A DNA stretch of 64,000 nucleotides from positions 124,001-188,000 of the forward strand of contig PALV01000020.1 of NCBI GenBank assembly GCA_002706685.1. Direction: 5' to 3'. The translations under genes were made by a program, and so were the position numbers. Below, piece by piece: positions 8,994-18,285 of the stretch (the stretch's first letter is position 1; every line of letters starts with the position of its first letter). The notes under the pieces are model-generated. The model ran no database searches and was not told the origin of the DNA. It was given only the letters and a program-made list of their open reading frames with translations. Origin of the DNA: Gammaproteobacteria bacterium. Lineage in GTDB: Bacteria; Pseudomonadota; Gammaproteobacteria; Pseudomonadales; Pseudohongiellaceae.

Positions 8994-9002
8994 AGTATAG
9001 CA
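8994..9002 (-). promoter_or_regulatory. Candidate extended -10 for ampDE
   Basis: On the minus strand TGCTATACT is an extended -10 element (TGnTATACT). Transcription would begin near 8987, giving ampD a leader of about 30 bases. No good -35 is seen 16-18 bases upstream, which extended -10 promoters can tolerate. Confidence 0.4.
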
Positions 9003-9020
9003 CCCGACAGGTAAATCGAC

Positions 9021-9887
9021 ATGAGTCTGGATTCACTGACACTCCCCAGCGATATCAGCAGCTGCGTCACTCGAGCGCTTGAGGAAGATATCGGTAGCGG
9101 TGATATTACGGCAATGCTCATTGACGCCGGTACAGCCGCCCAGGCGCGAGTGATCAGCCGGGAGCCGGCAGTTGTTTGCGGTATTGCGTGGGCAGAGGAA
9201 ACCCTGCGCCAGGTCTCCCCGGACATCAAGGCGACCTGGCACAAGCAGGATGGTGATGAGATCGCGGCCAATGAGACCATGTTGTCATTGAGAGGTCCTG
9301 CACGCGCGCTGCTGACTGCCGAGCGCTGTGTGCTCAATTTCCTGCAGACATTATCCGGCACAGCCACGCTTGCTCGTCAGTATGCCGCGCTGGTAGCCCA
9401 TACCCGCGTAACCCTGCTCGATACCAGAAAAACCCTGCCGGGGCTGCGCACCGCACAAAAATACGCCGTCAGAACAGGGGGCTGCGGGAATCACCGCATG
9501 GGCCTGTATGACGCGTTCCTGATCAAGGAAAACCACATCAGTGCCTGTGGCTCGATTGCCGCAGCCGTGCAGCAGGCCCGCCAGATCGCCCCAGACAGGC
9601 CGGTTGAAGTTGAAGTGGAGTCTTTGGAGGAATTCAGACAGGCCACCGACGCGGCCGCCGACATCATCATGCTGGATAACTTCTCGCTGGAAGATATGCG
9701 CACAGCGGTGGTCCGCAATGCGGATCGCGGAAACCAGCGTTGCAAGCTGGAAGCATCAGGAGGCATCAACCGCGATACTCTGGTAACGGTTGCCGAGACT
9801 GGCGTTGACTACATCTCAATTGGCGCCCTGACCAAGGATGTGCGGGCGATTGATCTGTCCATGCGACTGACGATGCAGCAGTCTTGA
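9021..9887 (+). CDS. nadC: Nicotinate-nucleotide pyrophosphorylase (carboxylating)
   Basis: Quinolinate phosphoribosyltransferase: makes nicotinate mononucleotide from quinolinate and PRPP in de novo NAD synthesis. The 288-residue protein carries the characteristic central block [20 protein letters not shown] followed by [16 protein letters not shown], and the late EASGGI phosphate-binding strand. Length is normal (E. coli 297). It is transcribed divergently from ampDE across a 63-base gap. Downstream it faces the cytochrome gene, with a strong hairpin in the gap at 10008-10032. Confidence 0.97.
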   Translation: MSLDSLTLPSDISSCVTRALEEDIGSGDITAMLIDAGTAAQARVISREPAVVCGIAWAEETLRQVSPDIKATWHKQDGDEIAANETMLSLRGPARALLTAERCVLNFLQTLSGTATLARQYAALVAHTRVTLLDTRKTLPGLRTAQKYAVRTGGCGNHRMGLYDAFLIKENHISACGSIAAAVQQARQIAPDRPVEVEVESLEEFRQATDAAADIIMLDNFSLEDMRTAVVRNADRGNQRCKLEASGGINRDTLVTVAETGVDYISIGALTKDVRAIDLSMRLTMQQS

Positions 9888-10007
9888 GCAGATTCTGAGC
9901 GCTCAAGATCGGAGATGTGATGCCCGCGCTGGATGGCGCTCAGGAGATCGGGAGCCTGACTCGGAGCTGACGCCAGGTTATCCAGAGTTGGGATCAGGCT
10001 GTCGCCG

Positions 10008-10032
10008 CCGGCCTGACCGAGGGTCAGGCCGG
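10008..10032. terminator. Hairpin between nadC and the cytochrome gene
   Basis: Perfect 11-bp inverted repeat CCGGCCTGACC (10008-10018) and GGTCAGGCCGG (10022-10032) with a GAG loop, between convergent genes. Neither side has a T-run, so it is a strong RNA hairpin that may mark transcript ends rather than a textbook intrinsic terminator. Confidence 0.4.
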
Positions 10033-10055
10033 GAGACATTAGCAGGAATCGCGGA

Positions 10056-10457
10056 TCAGGACTCCGGCGGAATGATTACAACAGTTTCCATGCTGCCACC
10101 GTAGTAGTCCAGGGGCTCTTCACCAGCCGGGAAGCCGGTAATCTGCAGGATGTGAGCCAGTACATTCTGGTAGTCCTCATCCATCAGCGAGCCGGGCATG
10201 TCCATCGGCATCGTGCCCAGAATTTCTTCAAACAGGAACACCAGCGGCTGGTTGTTTCTGTTGGACAGTGCAGTTTTGTAGAAGTCCGCGTTGTGGCACG
10301 CTGAGCAGCGCTCTTCAAATATCGGCTGACCCGCTGCGGCCTGCTCTTCGGTATACACACCATCCGCAATTGTCTTGGGTTGAGCACTCAGGCCAAAGGC
10401 GGCAACGGCAGCCACGGCTGACACAACAGACAACATACCAAACTTGAACTTATTCAT
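10056..10457 (-). CDS. Small exported monoheme cytochrome c
   Basis: A 133-residue class I-type c cytochrome. It begins with a signal peptide (basic MNKFKF, hydrophobic run, cleavage near GLSA), carries one heme site CSACH about 50 residues in, and a likely axial methionine in the GTMPMDMPGSL segment, with DYQNVLAHIL typical of the last helix. Start at 10457 is favoured over upstream codons because GGAG lies eight bases before it and the signal peptide follows directly. Similar domains accompany PQQ-dependent and other periplasmic dehydrogenases, but no dehydrogenase is adjacent. It sits alone between nadC and pilA. The electron donor and acceptor are unknown. Confidence 0.85.
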   Translation of the reverse strand: MNKFKFGMLSVVSAVAAVAAFGLSAQPKTIADGVYTEEQAAAGQPIFEERCSACHNADFYKTALSNRNNQPLVFLFEEILGTMPMDMPGSLMDEDYQNVLAHILQITGFPAGEEPLDYYGGSMETVVIIPPES

Positions 10458-10644
10458 AATTGCTACTCCGACACCCTTTGTGTCTTTACGTCTTCTGTTC
10501 CCGTTAAACCACGGTAGACCTTGATTCGTCTGATCCGTTGACAGTTCCACTATAGAAACATCTGGCTGAACCGTTGCTTAACAGATATCTGCATTCTTCA
10601 GGAAGGCCGTAATGTAGCAAAAATACAGCCGACGCGGTAGCTAC

Positions 10645-11103
10645 TCAGCACAATCCGCTGCCAAGACAACCTGAGTCGCCGTGGGTCTGCCATTGCACCG
10701 ATCCCGTGGCGGCCTGCCCCAGAAGAATATAGGTATCTGTCGCTGCGATACCGGCTACAGTCCCGGCAGGCGTGACAGTCACCAGAAAATCCTCTTCGTT
10801 CATGGAGACAGCGACCGAATCAACACCGCCGGATGCTGACCAGCCATCCTGGGAAGGTATATCCGTGCACTGTTCCGCTCCCCGGGACTGAACACAAAGA
10901 TCCACAGCTGCCCGCGCTGGCGACGCAGCCGCGATCACTTCTGCAAAACTGGCTCGCGCCGCGTAACTTTGATACGACGGCAGCGCCACGGCTGCCAGAA
11001 TGCCTACGATGGCGACCACCATCATCAGCTCAATCAGGGTAAAACCCCTGGCCCGAATGATCTTACGACACCGCGTGAAATAGTTAAGTGTTCCTGTATC
11101 CAT
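10645..11103 (-). CDS. pilA: Type IV major pilin
   Basis: Prepilin of the type IV pilus. The 152-residue precursor has a 20-residue basic leader ending in Gly, then [20 protein letters not shown]: the prepilin peptidase site (G|F) with Glu5 of the mature protein. The mature chain is about 132 residues with two cysteine pairs, [10 protein letters not shown] and the C-terminal CLGSGLC, the second likely forming the D-region loop. Start at 11103 is set by GGAGG seven bases upstream. It is divergent from pilB, as in Pseudomonas. I looked for a sigma-54 site (TGGC-N8-TTGC) upstream and did not find one. It could be a minor pilin, but position argues for the major one. Confidence 0.92.
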   Translation of the reverse strand: MDTGTLNYFTRCRKIIRARGFTLIELMMVVAIVGILAAVALPSYQSYAARASFAEVIAAASPARAAVDLCVQSRGAEQCTDIPSQDGWSASGGVDSVAVSMNEEDFLVTVTPAGTVAGIAATDTYILLGQAATGSVQWQTHGDSGCLGSGLC

Positions 11104-11257
11104 ACTCCATCCTCCATGATGACCAAGTCTGCTATGAACGAGTAAACCTCCGGAATGGCTGAACAGCGCCAGCACTCCCTCATCGATTTATAGCAGCTGC
11201 GACGATTGCCTGCTATACAACTGAACAGGGAACCACGCTCAGCACACAGGCGAACTG

Positions 11258-12937
11258 ATGTTCAACCAGAGTATTGCCAATTCCATGGTACAGGCAGGGC
11301 TTTTGCCATCAGCAGCGGCCAGGGAGATGGTGCACCAGGCGGAAACGGAGCATGTCTCATTATTTAGTCTGGTTGCACGCAACCAGAGTATTCCTGGCAA
11401 TATTCTGGCACGTTTCATTGCCAGGCAACTGGCATTGCCATGGGTCGATCTGAGCAACATTCGTGCATCAGTTTCTGACGACAGTCAGCTTGAGCCATAC
11501 CAGCTCAATCTGAACATTTTGCGCCAGCATGAAATCCTGCCGCTTTCGCTGCACCCGGAAACGCCCACGCTTGCCTTCTTCGACCCCGCCTGCGTGACAT
11601 TCATTGAAGAAGTTGTGCAGCGCAGCCACGCTCCACTGCCGCTTGTTATCGTAGCCCATGATCAATTGCAGCAACGGCTCAGCCCGGTTAACAGCCGGCA
11701 GGAGCAGGCTCGTCCGGATGACGATCGGCAACTATCTGGCGGTGACCAGTCACAAAGCAGTGATGACCAGGAAGCACCGGTTGTGCGTTTTATTGACCGG
11801 ACGATCAGCGCGGCGATTGACGCGGGCGCCTCGGATATTCATCTGGAGCCCGGCAAGAGCCACTACCGCATCCGCTTTCGCTGCGATGGTTTGTTGCACG
11901 AAATCGAAAGTACCGCGCTTCATCTGGCGCCACGAATCAGCGGCAGGATAAAGGTGATGGCCAATCTCGATATCACCGAGCGCCGCAAACCACAGGATGG
12001 TCGAATCCAGTTTGACTACCGCCCGGGGCAACAGGTGGGTCTGCGTGTCAGCACCATCCCCGTTATCTGGGGTGAGAAAATTGTCATTCGCATCATGAAC
12101 GACAGCCCCGAACAACTGGACTGTCGGAACCTGGGCATGAATGAGCAGCAAACCAATGTTTTTCTAAACGCGCTGACTCGCTCTCAGGGCCTGGTTCTGG
12201 TTACCGGGCCCACCGGCAGCGGCAAATCCGCAACCCTTTATGCCGCACTACAGCACCTCAATCAGCGAGACCGGAATATCTTTACCGTGGAAGATCCGGT
12301 CGAGATGACGCTGGCCGGCGCGAACCAGGTTGCGATCAATACTGCCGTCGAACTTGGCTTTGCCACCGCGCTGCGGGCGTTTCTGCGGCAGGACCCGGAC
12401 ATCATCATGCTGGGCGAGATTCGTGACCAGGAAACGGCAGACATCTCCGTAAAGGCCGCCCAGACCGGCCATCTGGTGCTGTCGACATTACACACCAACA
12501 GTGCCGCCGACACGGTTCGGCGGCTGCTCAACATGGGCGTGGCGCACTACAACCTGAGCAGCGCACTGTCATTGGTTGTGGCCCAGCGCCTGTGCCGTCG
12601 ACTGTGTGAACAGTGCAAGATGGCCGTTGACCCTGGCAGGCAGGATGGCGCTGACAGGCTGCTTGCTGCGGGGATGAACACCGAACAGATCAAGTCCGCC
12701 ACGGTTTTTGAGGCGCTTGGCTGCCATGCCTGTCACAAAGGCTATCGCGGACGGGTAGCCATATTTGAGCTGTTGCCCATTAACAGAGACATGGAGTCAT
12801 TGATAAGCGCAGGCGCCAGTACCATCGAAATACGCCAGGCGGCAGCCCGGTCAGGACACATCACCCTCAGACAGGCCGCCCTGCAAAAGGTGGCCGCTGG
12901 CGAAACCAGTCTGGCAGAGGTTGAACGCGTATGTTGA
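11258..12937 (+). CDS. pilB: Type IV pilus extension ATPase
   Basis: Hexameric motor ATPase for pilus extension, working at the cytoplasmic face with PilC. The 559 residues show an N-terminal GSPII_E domain, then the ATPase domain with Walker A GPTGSGKS (about 317), Asp box near EDPVEM, Walker B IIMLGEIRD (about 385) and the His box (GHLVLSTLHTN). The zinc tetracysteine is present as RRLCEQC (about 448) and CHACHKGY (about 490). Length matches Pseudomonas PilB (566). Its end overlaps pilC by seven bases, and pilBCD form one coupled unit divergent from pilA. Confidence 0.97.
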   Translation: MFNQSIANSMVQAGLLPSAAAREMVHQAETEHVSLFSLVARNQSIPGNILARFIARQLALPWVDLSNIRASVSDDSQLEPYQLNLNILRQHEILPLSLHPETPTLAFFDPACVTFIEEVVQRSHAPLPLVIVAHDQLQQRLSPVNSRQEQARPDDDRQLSGGDQSQSSDDQEAPVVRFIDRTISAAIDAGASDIHLEPGKSHYRIRFRCDGLLHEIESTALHLAPRISGRIKVMANLDITERRKPQDGRIQFDYRPGQQVGLRVSTIPVIWGEKIVIRIMNDSPEQLDCRNLGMNEQQTNVFLNALTRSQGLVLVTGPTGSGKSATLYAALQHLNQRDRNIFTVEDPVEMTLAGANQVAINTAVELGFATALRAFLRQDPDIIMLGEIRDQETADISVKAAQTGHLVLSTLHTNSAADTVRRLLNMGVAHYNLSSALSLVVAQRLCRRLCEQCKMAVDPGRQDGADRLLAAGMNTEQIKSATVFEALGCHACHKGYRGRVAIFELLPINRDMESLISAGASTIEIRQAAARSGHITLRQAALQKVAAGETSLAEVERVC

Positions 12938-14172
12938 GGCGGAACTGTCGGCAATATTGCTGGCAGGGAGAGGATGCTCAGGGCAACTGCCTGGCTGGCG
13001 AGATAAAGGCAGATTCAACAAGCGACGCCAAAGTGATGCTTTTGAAACAGGGCATTACTGCCCATGTGCTTTCCAGGGCTCGCCAGAAAAGCCCATGGAA
13101 GGGTGTCGAGGCAAAAGCCGCAAGCCTGTGGCGCCGGCGCCCCGACACCAGCGCCACCATGGTGATGCTGGAACAACTTGCCAGCCTGACCAGGGCGGGT
13201 CTGCCAATAAACAAAGCCCTGGAGATTTGCAGTGCCAGTTGCATTGACGGAAGTCTGCAGCAGATTTTGCGAACAATGAATCAGGATGTAACAGACGGCA
13301 GCATGCTGCATCAGACGATGGAGAAACATTCAGAGTGCTTTGAGCCGTTGACGATCAACCTGTTAAAGGCCGGTGAACTGACTGGCCAGCTGGATGCCAT
13401 GCTAAAACGCGTGGTCAGTCTTTCGCAGCACCAGCTGCACACACGCCAGCAACTCAGGCAGGCGCTGCGCTACCCAACGATTGTGCTGATGACGGCCATC
13501 GTGGTGTGCGGTATTTTGCTGACACAGGTGGTACCGGGTTTTGCAGACAGTTTTTCACAGTTCGGTGCTGAGCTGCCCTGGCTGACCCAGCATGTCATGA
13601 GTGTTTCAGATTTTGCCATCCGGCATGGACTGTCGATCTCTGTTGGCCTAGCAACGGCGCTGGTTTCAACAAGACTGATAATCAGGCGGACGGCACGCGG
13701 AACGCAGTTCTGGCATCGACTCATCATTAATGCCCCTTTGATCGGACCCACCATTCGCGCGGCCTGCATCAGTCGACTATGCAATACGCTGACTGTGGCG
13801 CTGCGAAGTGGGCTACCGCTGGTGGAGGCGCTGCAACTCAGTGCACCGACTGTCGGCAATGAGGTGTATCAGAATGCCGTGAACTCACTGCTTGCCCAGG
13901 TTTCACAGGGCAATACGCTGTCGTCGTGCATTCGCAAGACAGGGTTGTTTCCGGTTATGATTGAGCAAATGGCCACGGTCGGTGAAGAGGTGGGCACTTT
14001 GGACTCCATGCTGGACAAATGCGCTGCCCACTACCAGCAGGTGCTGGATTCGCGTATCGCGCAGTTTACCGCTTCGCTTGAGCCGTGCCTGATGGCTTTT
14101 CTCGGCATTGTCATTGGTATTTTGATGCTGGCGATGTATCTACCCGTATTTACACTGGGAAGCGCAATATGA
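12931..14172 (+). CDS. pilC: Type IV pilus inner-membrane platform protein
   Basis: Polytopic platform protein that couples the PilB motor to pilin assembly. The 413-residue protein has two repeated GspF/T2SSF domains (about 75-200 and 280-400) separated and followed by hydrophobic segments: VLMTAIVVCGILLTQVVPGF near 185, a second near 240 and a third at the C terminus (LEPCLMAFLGIVIGILM). LLKAGELTGQLDAML and IEQMATVGEEVGTLDSML are the matching family motifs of the two repeats. The start lies within the end of pilB and the stop overlaps pilD by ATGA. Confidence 0.96.
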   Translation: MLRRNCRQYCWQGEDAQGNCLAGEIKADSTSDAKVMLLKQGITAHVLSRARQKSPWKGVEAKAASLWRRRPDTSATMVMLEQLASLTRAGLPINKALEICSASCIDGSLQQILRTMNQDVTDGSMLHQTMEKHSECFEPLTINLLKAGELTGQLDAMLKRVVSLSQHQLHTRQQLRQALRYPTIVLMTAIVVCGILLTQVVPGFADSFSQFGAELPWLTQHVMSVSDFAIRHGLSISVGLATALVSTRLIIRRTARGTQFWHRLIINAPLIGPTIRAACISRLCNTLTVALRSGLPLVEALQLSAPTVGNEVYQNAVNSLLAQVSQGNTLSSCIRKTGLFPVMIEQMATVGEEVGTLDSMLDKCAAHYQQVLDSRIAQFTASLEPCLMAFLGIVIGILMLAMYLPVFTLGSAI

Positions 14173-15071
14173 CGCTGCTTGAATTGTTGGCCCAATCACC
14201 GCTTGCAACCATTCTGCTGACAACACTGCTGGGGCTGCTGGTGGGCAGTTTCCTGAATGTTGTCATTTACCGTCTGCCGCTGATGCTGCAGCGCGAATGG
14301 CAGCAGCAGTGCTGCGAATTTCTGCAGACAGACCCTGAAACACTCAAGATCAATGATCCGGCACCAGAGCACAAGGTTTTCAACCTGACCGTGCCTGCAT
14401 CACACTGCCCCGTCTGCAAAAAGCAGGTCAAACCCTGGCAGAACGTGCCAGTTGTCAGCTATTTATTGCTGAAAGGCAAATGTTCAAATTGCCAGACGCC
14501 CATCCATTGGCGTTACCCGGTAGTTGAGCTGGTGACTGCCGTTCTGTCCGGCCTGGTTGCATGGCAGTTTGGCCCGACTGCCACCATGCTTGCCGCGCTG
14601 GTCATGACCTGGTGTCTGATAAGCCTGACAGTCATTGATGTTGATCACCAGCTGCTACCGGACAATATTACCCTGCCCCTGCTGTGGCTGGGTCTTGTCC
14701 TGACCCTGACTCCGGCTGGGCTGGGAACAACACCCGCTGAGGCGATCCTGGGCGCCAGCATTGGATACCTGAGTCTCTGGAGCATCTACTGGGCGTTCAA
14801 ACTGCTGACTGGTCGCGAGGGTATGGGGTATGGCGATTTCAAATTACTGGCGGCACTGGGCGCCTGGCTGGGCTGGCAGCATCTATTGACTATCATTATC
14901 CTGTCATCACTCGCAGGTGCCGTTATTGGCATTGCGCTGACTGTCATCGCCGGCAAGGATCGCAACATACCCATGCCGTTTGGTCCGTATCTGGCCATCG
15001 CCGGGTTTCTTGCGCTCATCTGGGGCGATGCCATCAATCAGTGGTACCTTTTGACAGTCGCGGGCGCCTAG
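14169..15071 (+). CDS. pilD: Prepilin peptidase / N-methyltransferase
   Basis: Inner-membrane aspartic protease that cleaves prepilin leaders and methylates the new N terminus. The 300-residue protein has the cytoplasmic zinc tetracysteine (CPVC near 80, CSNC near 104), the first catalytic Asp in VIDVDHQLLPD (about 157) and the second in GYGDFK (about 222), with eight or so membrane segments. The start at 14169 overlaps the pilC stop (ATGA); an upstream in-frame ATG at 14085 would only add residues encoded inside pilC. It should process the pilin encoded at 10645-11103 and any type II secretion pseudopilins. Confidence 0.97.
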   Translation: MTLLELLAQSPLATILLTTLLGLLVGSFLNVVIYRLPLMLQREWQQQCCEFLQTDPETLKINDPAPEHKVFNLTVPASHCPVCKKQVKPWQNVPVVSYLLLKGKCSNCQTPIHWRYPVVELVTAVLSGLVAWQFGPTATMLAALVMTWCLISLTVIDVDHQLLPDNITLPLLWLGLVLTLTPAGLGTTPAEAILGASIGYLSLWSIYWAFKLLTGREGMGYGDFKLLAALGAWLGWQHLLTIIILSSLAGAVIGIALTVIAGKDRNIPMPFGPYLAIAGFLALIWGDAINQWYLLTVAGA

Positions 15072-15129
15072 TGTCCTGCAAAAAAAACCGATCAGCAGAA
15101 AGCCGCTTTAGAAAAGCTGGGAGGCGCAC

Positions 15130-15747
15130 ATGACACAAACTCTCAAATCAGAACGTCTGATTATAGGCCTGACGGGCGGTATCGGCAGCGGCAAGTCTGC
15201 AGCGACCCGATTCTTTTCCGAACTGGGTATCACCGTCGTTGATGCGGACGAGCTGTCACGGGAAGTCGTTAAACCCGGTGAGCCTGCATTGCAGGCCATC
15301 GTTGCGCACTTCGGAGACGGCGTGCTGCTGGACGACGGTCAGCTGGACCGGCGCCAGCTTCGTCAGCGAATCTTTGATGACCACAATGAAAGAAAGTGGC
15401 TTGAGCAGCTGCTTCATCCATTGATCCGGCAGGAGATCATCACTCGTCTGACCGCCAGCACGTCGCCCTATACACTGCTGTCTTCACCACTGCTGCTGGA
15501 AACCGATCAGCAGCGACTGTGCTCACGCGTGTTGCTGATAGATGCGCCTGAATCCCTGCAGATCGAACGCACGATTATCAGAGACAACAGCAGTGAAGCG
15601 ACCGTCAAGGCCATCATGGAAAGCCAGATGGCACGCCACGCCAGGATCGAACGCGCGGATGATATCATTGTCAATGACGGCGACCTGAATCAACTCAAAG
15701 ACGCTGTAGCGGCTCAGCACCAAAGATATCTGGAAATGACACAATGA
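15130..15747 (+). CDS. coaE: Dephospho-CoA kinase
   Basis: Last step of coenzyme A synthesis: phosphorylates the ribose of dephospho-CoA. The 205-residue P-loop kinase has [17 protein letters not shown] at residues 14-30, the [10 protein letters not shown] and HPLIRQEI substrate/lid motifs, the usual size. A good ribosome site (GGGAGG) precedes the ATG. It follows pilD by 58 bases in the same direction and overlaps yacG by four bases, reproducing the conserved pilD-coaE-yacG order. Confidence 0.96.
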   Translation: MTQTLKSERLIIGLTGGIGSGKSAATRFFSELGITVVDADELSREVVKPGEPALQAIVAHFGDGVLLDDGQLDRRQLRQRIFDDHNERKWLEQLLHPLIRQEIITRLTASTSPYTLLSSPLLLETDQQRLCSRVLLIDAPESLQIERTIIRDNSSEATVKAIMESQMARHARIERADDIIVNDGDLNQLKDAVAAQHQRYLEMTQ

Positions 15748-15956
15748 CTGAAAGAATCCTCAAAGTGAACTGCCCTACCTGCAGCAGCATGGTTGTATGG
15801 AAAGAGGAAAATAAATACCGGCCGTTCTGCAGCGAACGCTGCAAACTGATTGACTTCGGCGAGTGGGCCAATGAGCGCCACACTATTGCCGGTGACCCTG
15901 TAGACCCTGAGCAGATTGACGCCCTGGCCAGTTTCAGCTCCGAGCGAAATGACTGA
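15744..15956 (+). CDS. yacG: Zinc protein YacG, DNA gyrase inhibitor family
   Basis: Small zinc-binding protein of 70 residues. The four cysteines of the YacG zinc site are visible (Cys10, Cys13, Cys29, Cys33, in VNCPTC and PFCSERC), followed by [11 protein letters not shown], the family signature. In E. coli YacG binds GyrB and inhibits gyrase. It overlaps coaE by ATGA and the following Nudix gene by eight bases, so all three are translated as a chain. Confidence 0.93.
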   Translation: MTERILKVNCPTCSSMVVWKEENKYRPFCSERCKLIDFGEWANERHTIAGDPVDPEQIDALASFSSERND

Positions 15957-16965
15957 CACCGCAACCGCACAGACCAGTGCGACCGTTCACGTGGCCGTCG
16001 GTGTAATATTAGGAACGGATGGAAAAATCCTGATTACCCAGCGCCATGCGCGACAGCATCTCGGTGGTTACTGGGAATTTCCGGGGGGCAAAGTAGAGCC
16101 CGACGAATCCGTTGGGCAGGCGCTGACACGGGAACTCCGCGAAGAACTTGATATCCGCGTTGTCAGTCATCGCTCACTGTGCAGAATTACTCATCATTAC
16201 CCGGATAAATCCGTGTTACTTGATGTGCATGAAGTGACCGCATTTGAAGGTGAGCCGCGTGGCATGGAGAACCAGCCGATGCGCTGGCTCGATCGCAGAG
16301 AGCTGCGGTCTGATCAGTTTCCGGCCGCCAATCGAGCCATCATACGCGCATTGCATCTGCCCGATCACGTCATGATTTGCGATTGTGGCACCCCCGCTGC
16401 AGAATCGCTGCCGACCGGCGCAATGGCCAACACAGCACTGATCCGATTGCGCAGAACCGACTCAGATCCGTCGCCATCAAACTACTGCGCCATGGCGAGC
16501 AAACTTATCCAGCTGTACAGCCACAATTCAACTGATACCCAGACTGTCAGATTCCTGCTGGATAGCGATTTAAACAGTCACGCCGAAATTCTGCAGCTGG
16601 CGAAGAAGTTCCCGCTGCATGTCGCCGGCTTCTATCTGAACAGCCATGCAGCGAAAGAGATACCACCCGGGCATCAACTGGAACGGGCAGACGATCTGCT
16701 ATTGGGCACATCCTGCCATTCAGAAGTGGAGTTGCATCATGCCGCAGTGCTTGCGGTGGACTTTGCCATCGTATCACCCGTGTTGCCAACCACCAGTCAT
16801 CCCGGCAATCCGGGCATGGGCTGGCCGGCATTCTCACAGCTGGCGCGCGATTTTCCTGCGGCAGTATACGCCATGGGGGGAATGCAGTTAGCCGATCTGG
16901 AAACAGCAAAGCAGGCCGGCGCCAGAGGCATCGCTGGCATCAGTATGTACAGGAAGCAGGATTGA
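15949..16965 (+). CDS. Nudix hydrolase fused to a ThiE/TenI-like domain
   Basis: A 338-residue fusion. The first about 130 residues are a MutT-type Nudix domain with a complete Nudix box (G-x5-E-x7-REL-x-EEL, starting GGKVEPDE), which should remove oxidised nucleotides such as 8-oxo-dGTP. The rest resembles thiamine-phosphate synthase/TenI: segments near [16 protein letters not shown] and YAMGGM match the phosphate-binding strands, but the pyrophosphate-binding motifs of active ThiE are poorly kept. The same fusion is known in Pseudomonas. Start at 15949 overlaps yacG by eight bases; an upstream in-frame ATG would lie deeper inside yacG. It is convergent with argJ. Confidence 0.9.
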   Translation: MTDTATAQTSATVHVAVGVILGTDGKILITQRHARQHLGGYWEFPGGKVEPDESVGQALTRELREELDIRVVSHRSLCRITHHYPDKSVLLDVHEVTAFEGEPRGMENQPMRWLDRRELRSDQFPAANRAIIRALHLPDHVMICDCGTPAAESLPTGAMANTALIRLRRTDSDPSPSNYCAMASKLIQLYSHNSTDTQTVRFLLDSDLNSHAEILQLAKKFPLHVAGFYLNSHAAKEIPPGHQLERADDLLLGTSCHSEVELHHAAVLAVDFAIVSPVLPTTSHPGNPGMGWPAFSQLARDFPAAVYAMGGMQLADLETAKQAGARGIAGISMYRKQD

Positions 16966-16973
16966 CTGCCAGC

Positions 16974-16997
16974 TCGCAGCTGACTGATCAGCTGCGA
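16974..16997. terminator. Hairpin at the Nudix/argJ convergence
   Basis: TCGCAGCTGA (16974-16983) and TCAGCTGCGA (16988-16997) pair perfectly over 10 bp with a CTGA loop, overlapping the argJ stop region. No T-run follows, so termination is possible but not certain. Confidence 0.35.
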
Positions 16998-18211
16998 TAG
17001 GAAGCGTTAATGCGCACGTATTCCTCTGTCAGATCGGCTGTCCATACCTGCTCGTTGACATCACCCCGATCCAGGCTGATGGTCAATGTGATATCGACCT
17101 GGTTCATGACGCGCTGCCCCTGCTCTTCAGTATAGGAAGGCGCCAGACCACCCTTTTCAACAATCTGCACATCGCCAAGCCAGATATCGATTTTAGTGAC
17201 ATCCAGACTCTCAACGCCAGCCCGACCGATAGCTGCCAGAATACGACCCCAGTTCGGGTCCGAGGCGGCCAGCGCAGTTTTAACGAGTGGCGACTCAGCG
17301 ATTGCGTAGGCTACCTGGAGACATTCCTGAACCGTGCCGCCACCGCGAACATCTACAGTGACAAACTTGGTAGCGCCCTCTGCGTCACGGATAATGAGTT
17401 TTGCCAGCCCGATCATCAGTTCATGCAGCGCGGTTGTGAACGCATCCAGCAGTGCCGGATCTGCCTCACTGACTTTGATACCGCTCTTGCCGGTGGCACT
17501 GAGTGTGCAGCAGTCATTGGTAGAGGTATCACCATCCACGGTAATGCGATTGAACGAATAGGTGACCGCCGATTGCAGCAGCGACTGCAGCAGAGGCAAC
17601 TCGATATCCGCGTCGGTTCCAACAAAGGCCAGCATGGTTGCCATATTGGGTTTGATCATGCCGGCACCCTTGGTGATACCTGTCAGGGTGATGCGTTTGC
17701 CCTGGTGTTCAACAACAGTAGAGATGCCTTTGGGGCGCGTATCTGTGGTCATGATACCGCTGGCAGCTGCCAGCCAGTTGTCAGCCACCAGCGACTGTCT
17801 GGCCTCTGGCAGTGCTGCGACAATGCGTTCAGCCGGTAATCGCTCACCAATAACCCCGGTAGAAAACGGCAATACCTGATGATCGTCAACGCCAGTGAGC
17901 CCGGCAACAGCGTGACAGCAGGTTTCCGCATCTTTCATACCCTGCGGGCCTGTGCCGGCATTGGCATTGCCGGTGTTGACCAGCAGATAGCGGATATCCC
18001 CCTTCGCGCTGGCGATATGATGACGCGCCAGCGTAACCGGTGCCGCGCAAAACGCATTCAGCGTGAAGACAGCCGTCGTGCGTGTGCCCTCGGCGAGTTC
18101 AAACAACACGAGGTCGCGGCGGTTCTTGTAGCGCACGCCAGCACAGACAGTAGCGATATTGATGCCGTCTACCGGCAATAATTGACCCAGCTCATGACTT
18201 CCAGTTGCCAT
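16988..18211 (-). CDS. argJ: Bifunctional ornithine acetyltransferase / N-acetylglutamate synthase
   Basis: Arginine synthesis enzyme that recycles the acetyl group from N-acetylornithine to glutamate and can also use acetyl-CoA. The 407-residue precursor contains the self-cleavage site KPNMATML; Thr192 is the expected new N-terminal nucleophile after cleavage between Ala and Thr. Oxyanion residues precede it in FSTGVIGERLP. Length matches the family. It lies just downstream of secA on the same strand, as in Pseudomonas, and its end overlaps a 10-bp hairpin. Confidence 0.96.
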   Translation of the reverse strand: MATGSHELGQLLPVDGINIATVCAGVRYKNRRDLVLFELAEGTRTTAVFTLNAFCAAPVTLARHHIASAKGDIRYLLVNTGNANAGTGPQGMKDAETCCHAVAGLTGVDDHQVLPFSTGVIGERLPAERIVAALPEARQSLVADNWLAAASGIMTTDTRPKGISTVVEHQGKRITLTGITKGAGMIKPNMATMLAFVGTDADIELPLLQSLLQSAVTYSFNRITVDGDTSTNDCCTLSATGKSGIKVSEADPALLDAFTTALHELMIGLAKLIIRDAEGATKFVTVDVRGGGTVQECLQVAYAIAESPLVKTALAASDPNWGRILAAIGRAGVESLDVTKIDIWLGDVQIVEKGGLAPSYTEEQGQRVMNQVDITLTISLDRGDVNEQVWTADLTEEYVRINASYRS

Positions 18212-18285
18212 AACTTACACCCTGACGTTTTTTCTGTTCGTGAACACAATCATCAGCCCGACCAGCGGGCACCCTTCCTGGGTTA

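Noticed and set aside
9809..10039. A 76-codon minus-strand frame between nadC and the cytochrome gene
   Set aside because: It overlaps the nadC end and the hairpin, has no ribosome site and resembles no family.
11104..11257. Sigma-54 promoter for pilA
   Set aside because: I searched the pilA/pilB gap on the minus strand for TGGC-N8-TTGC and found no acceptable match.
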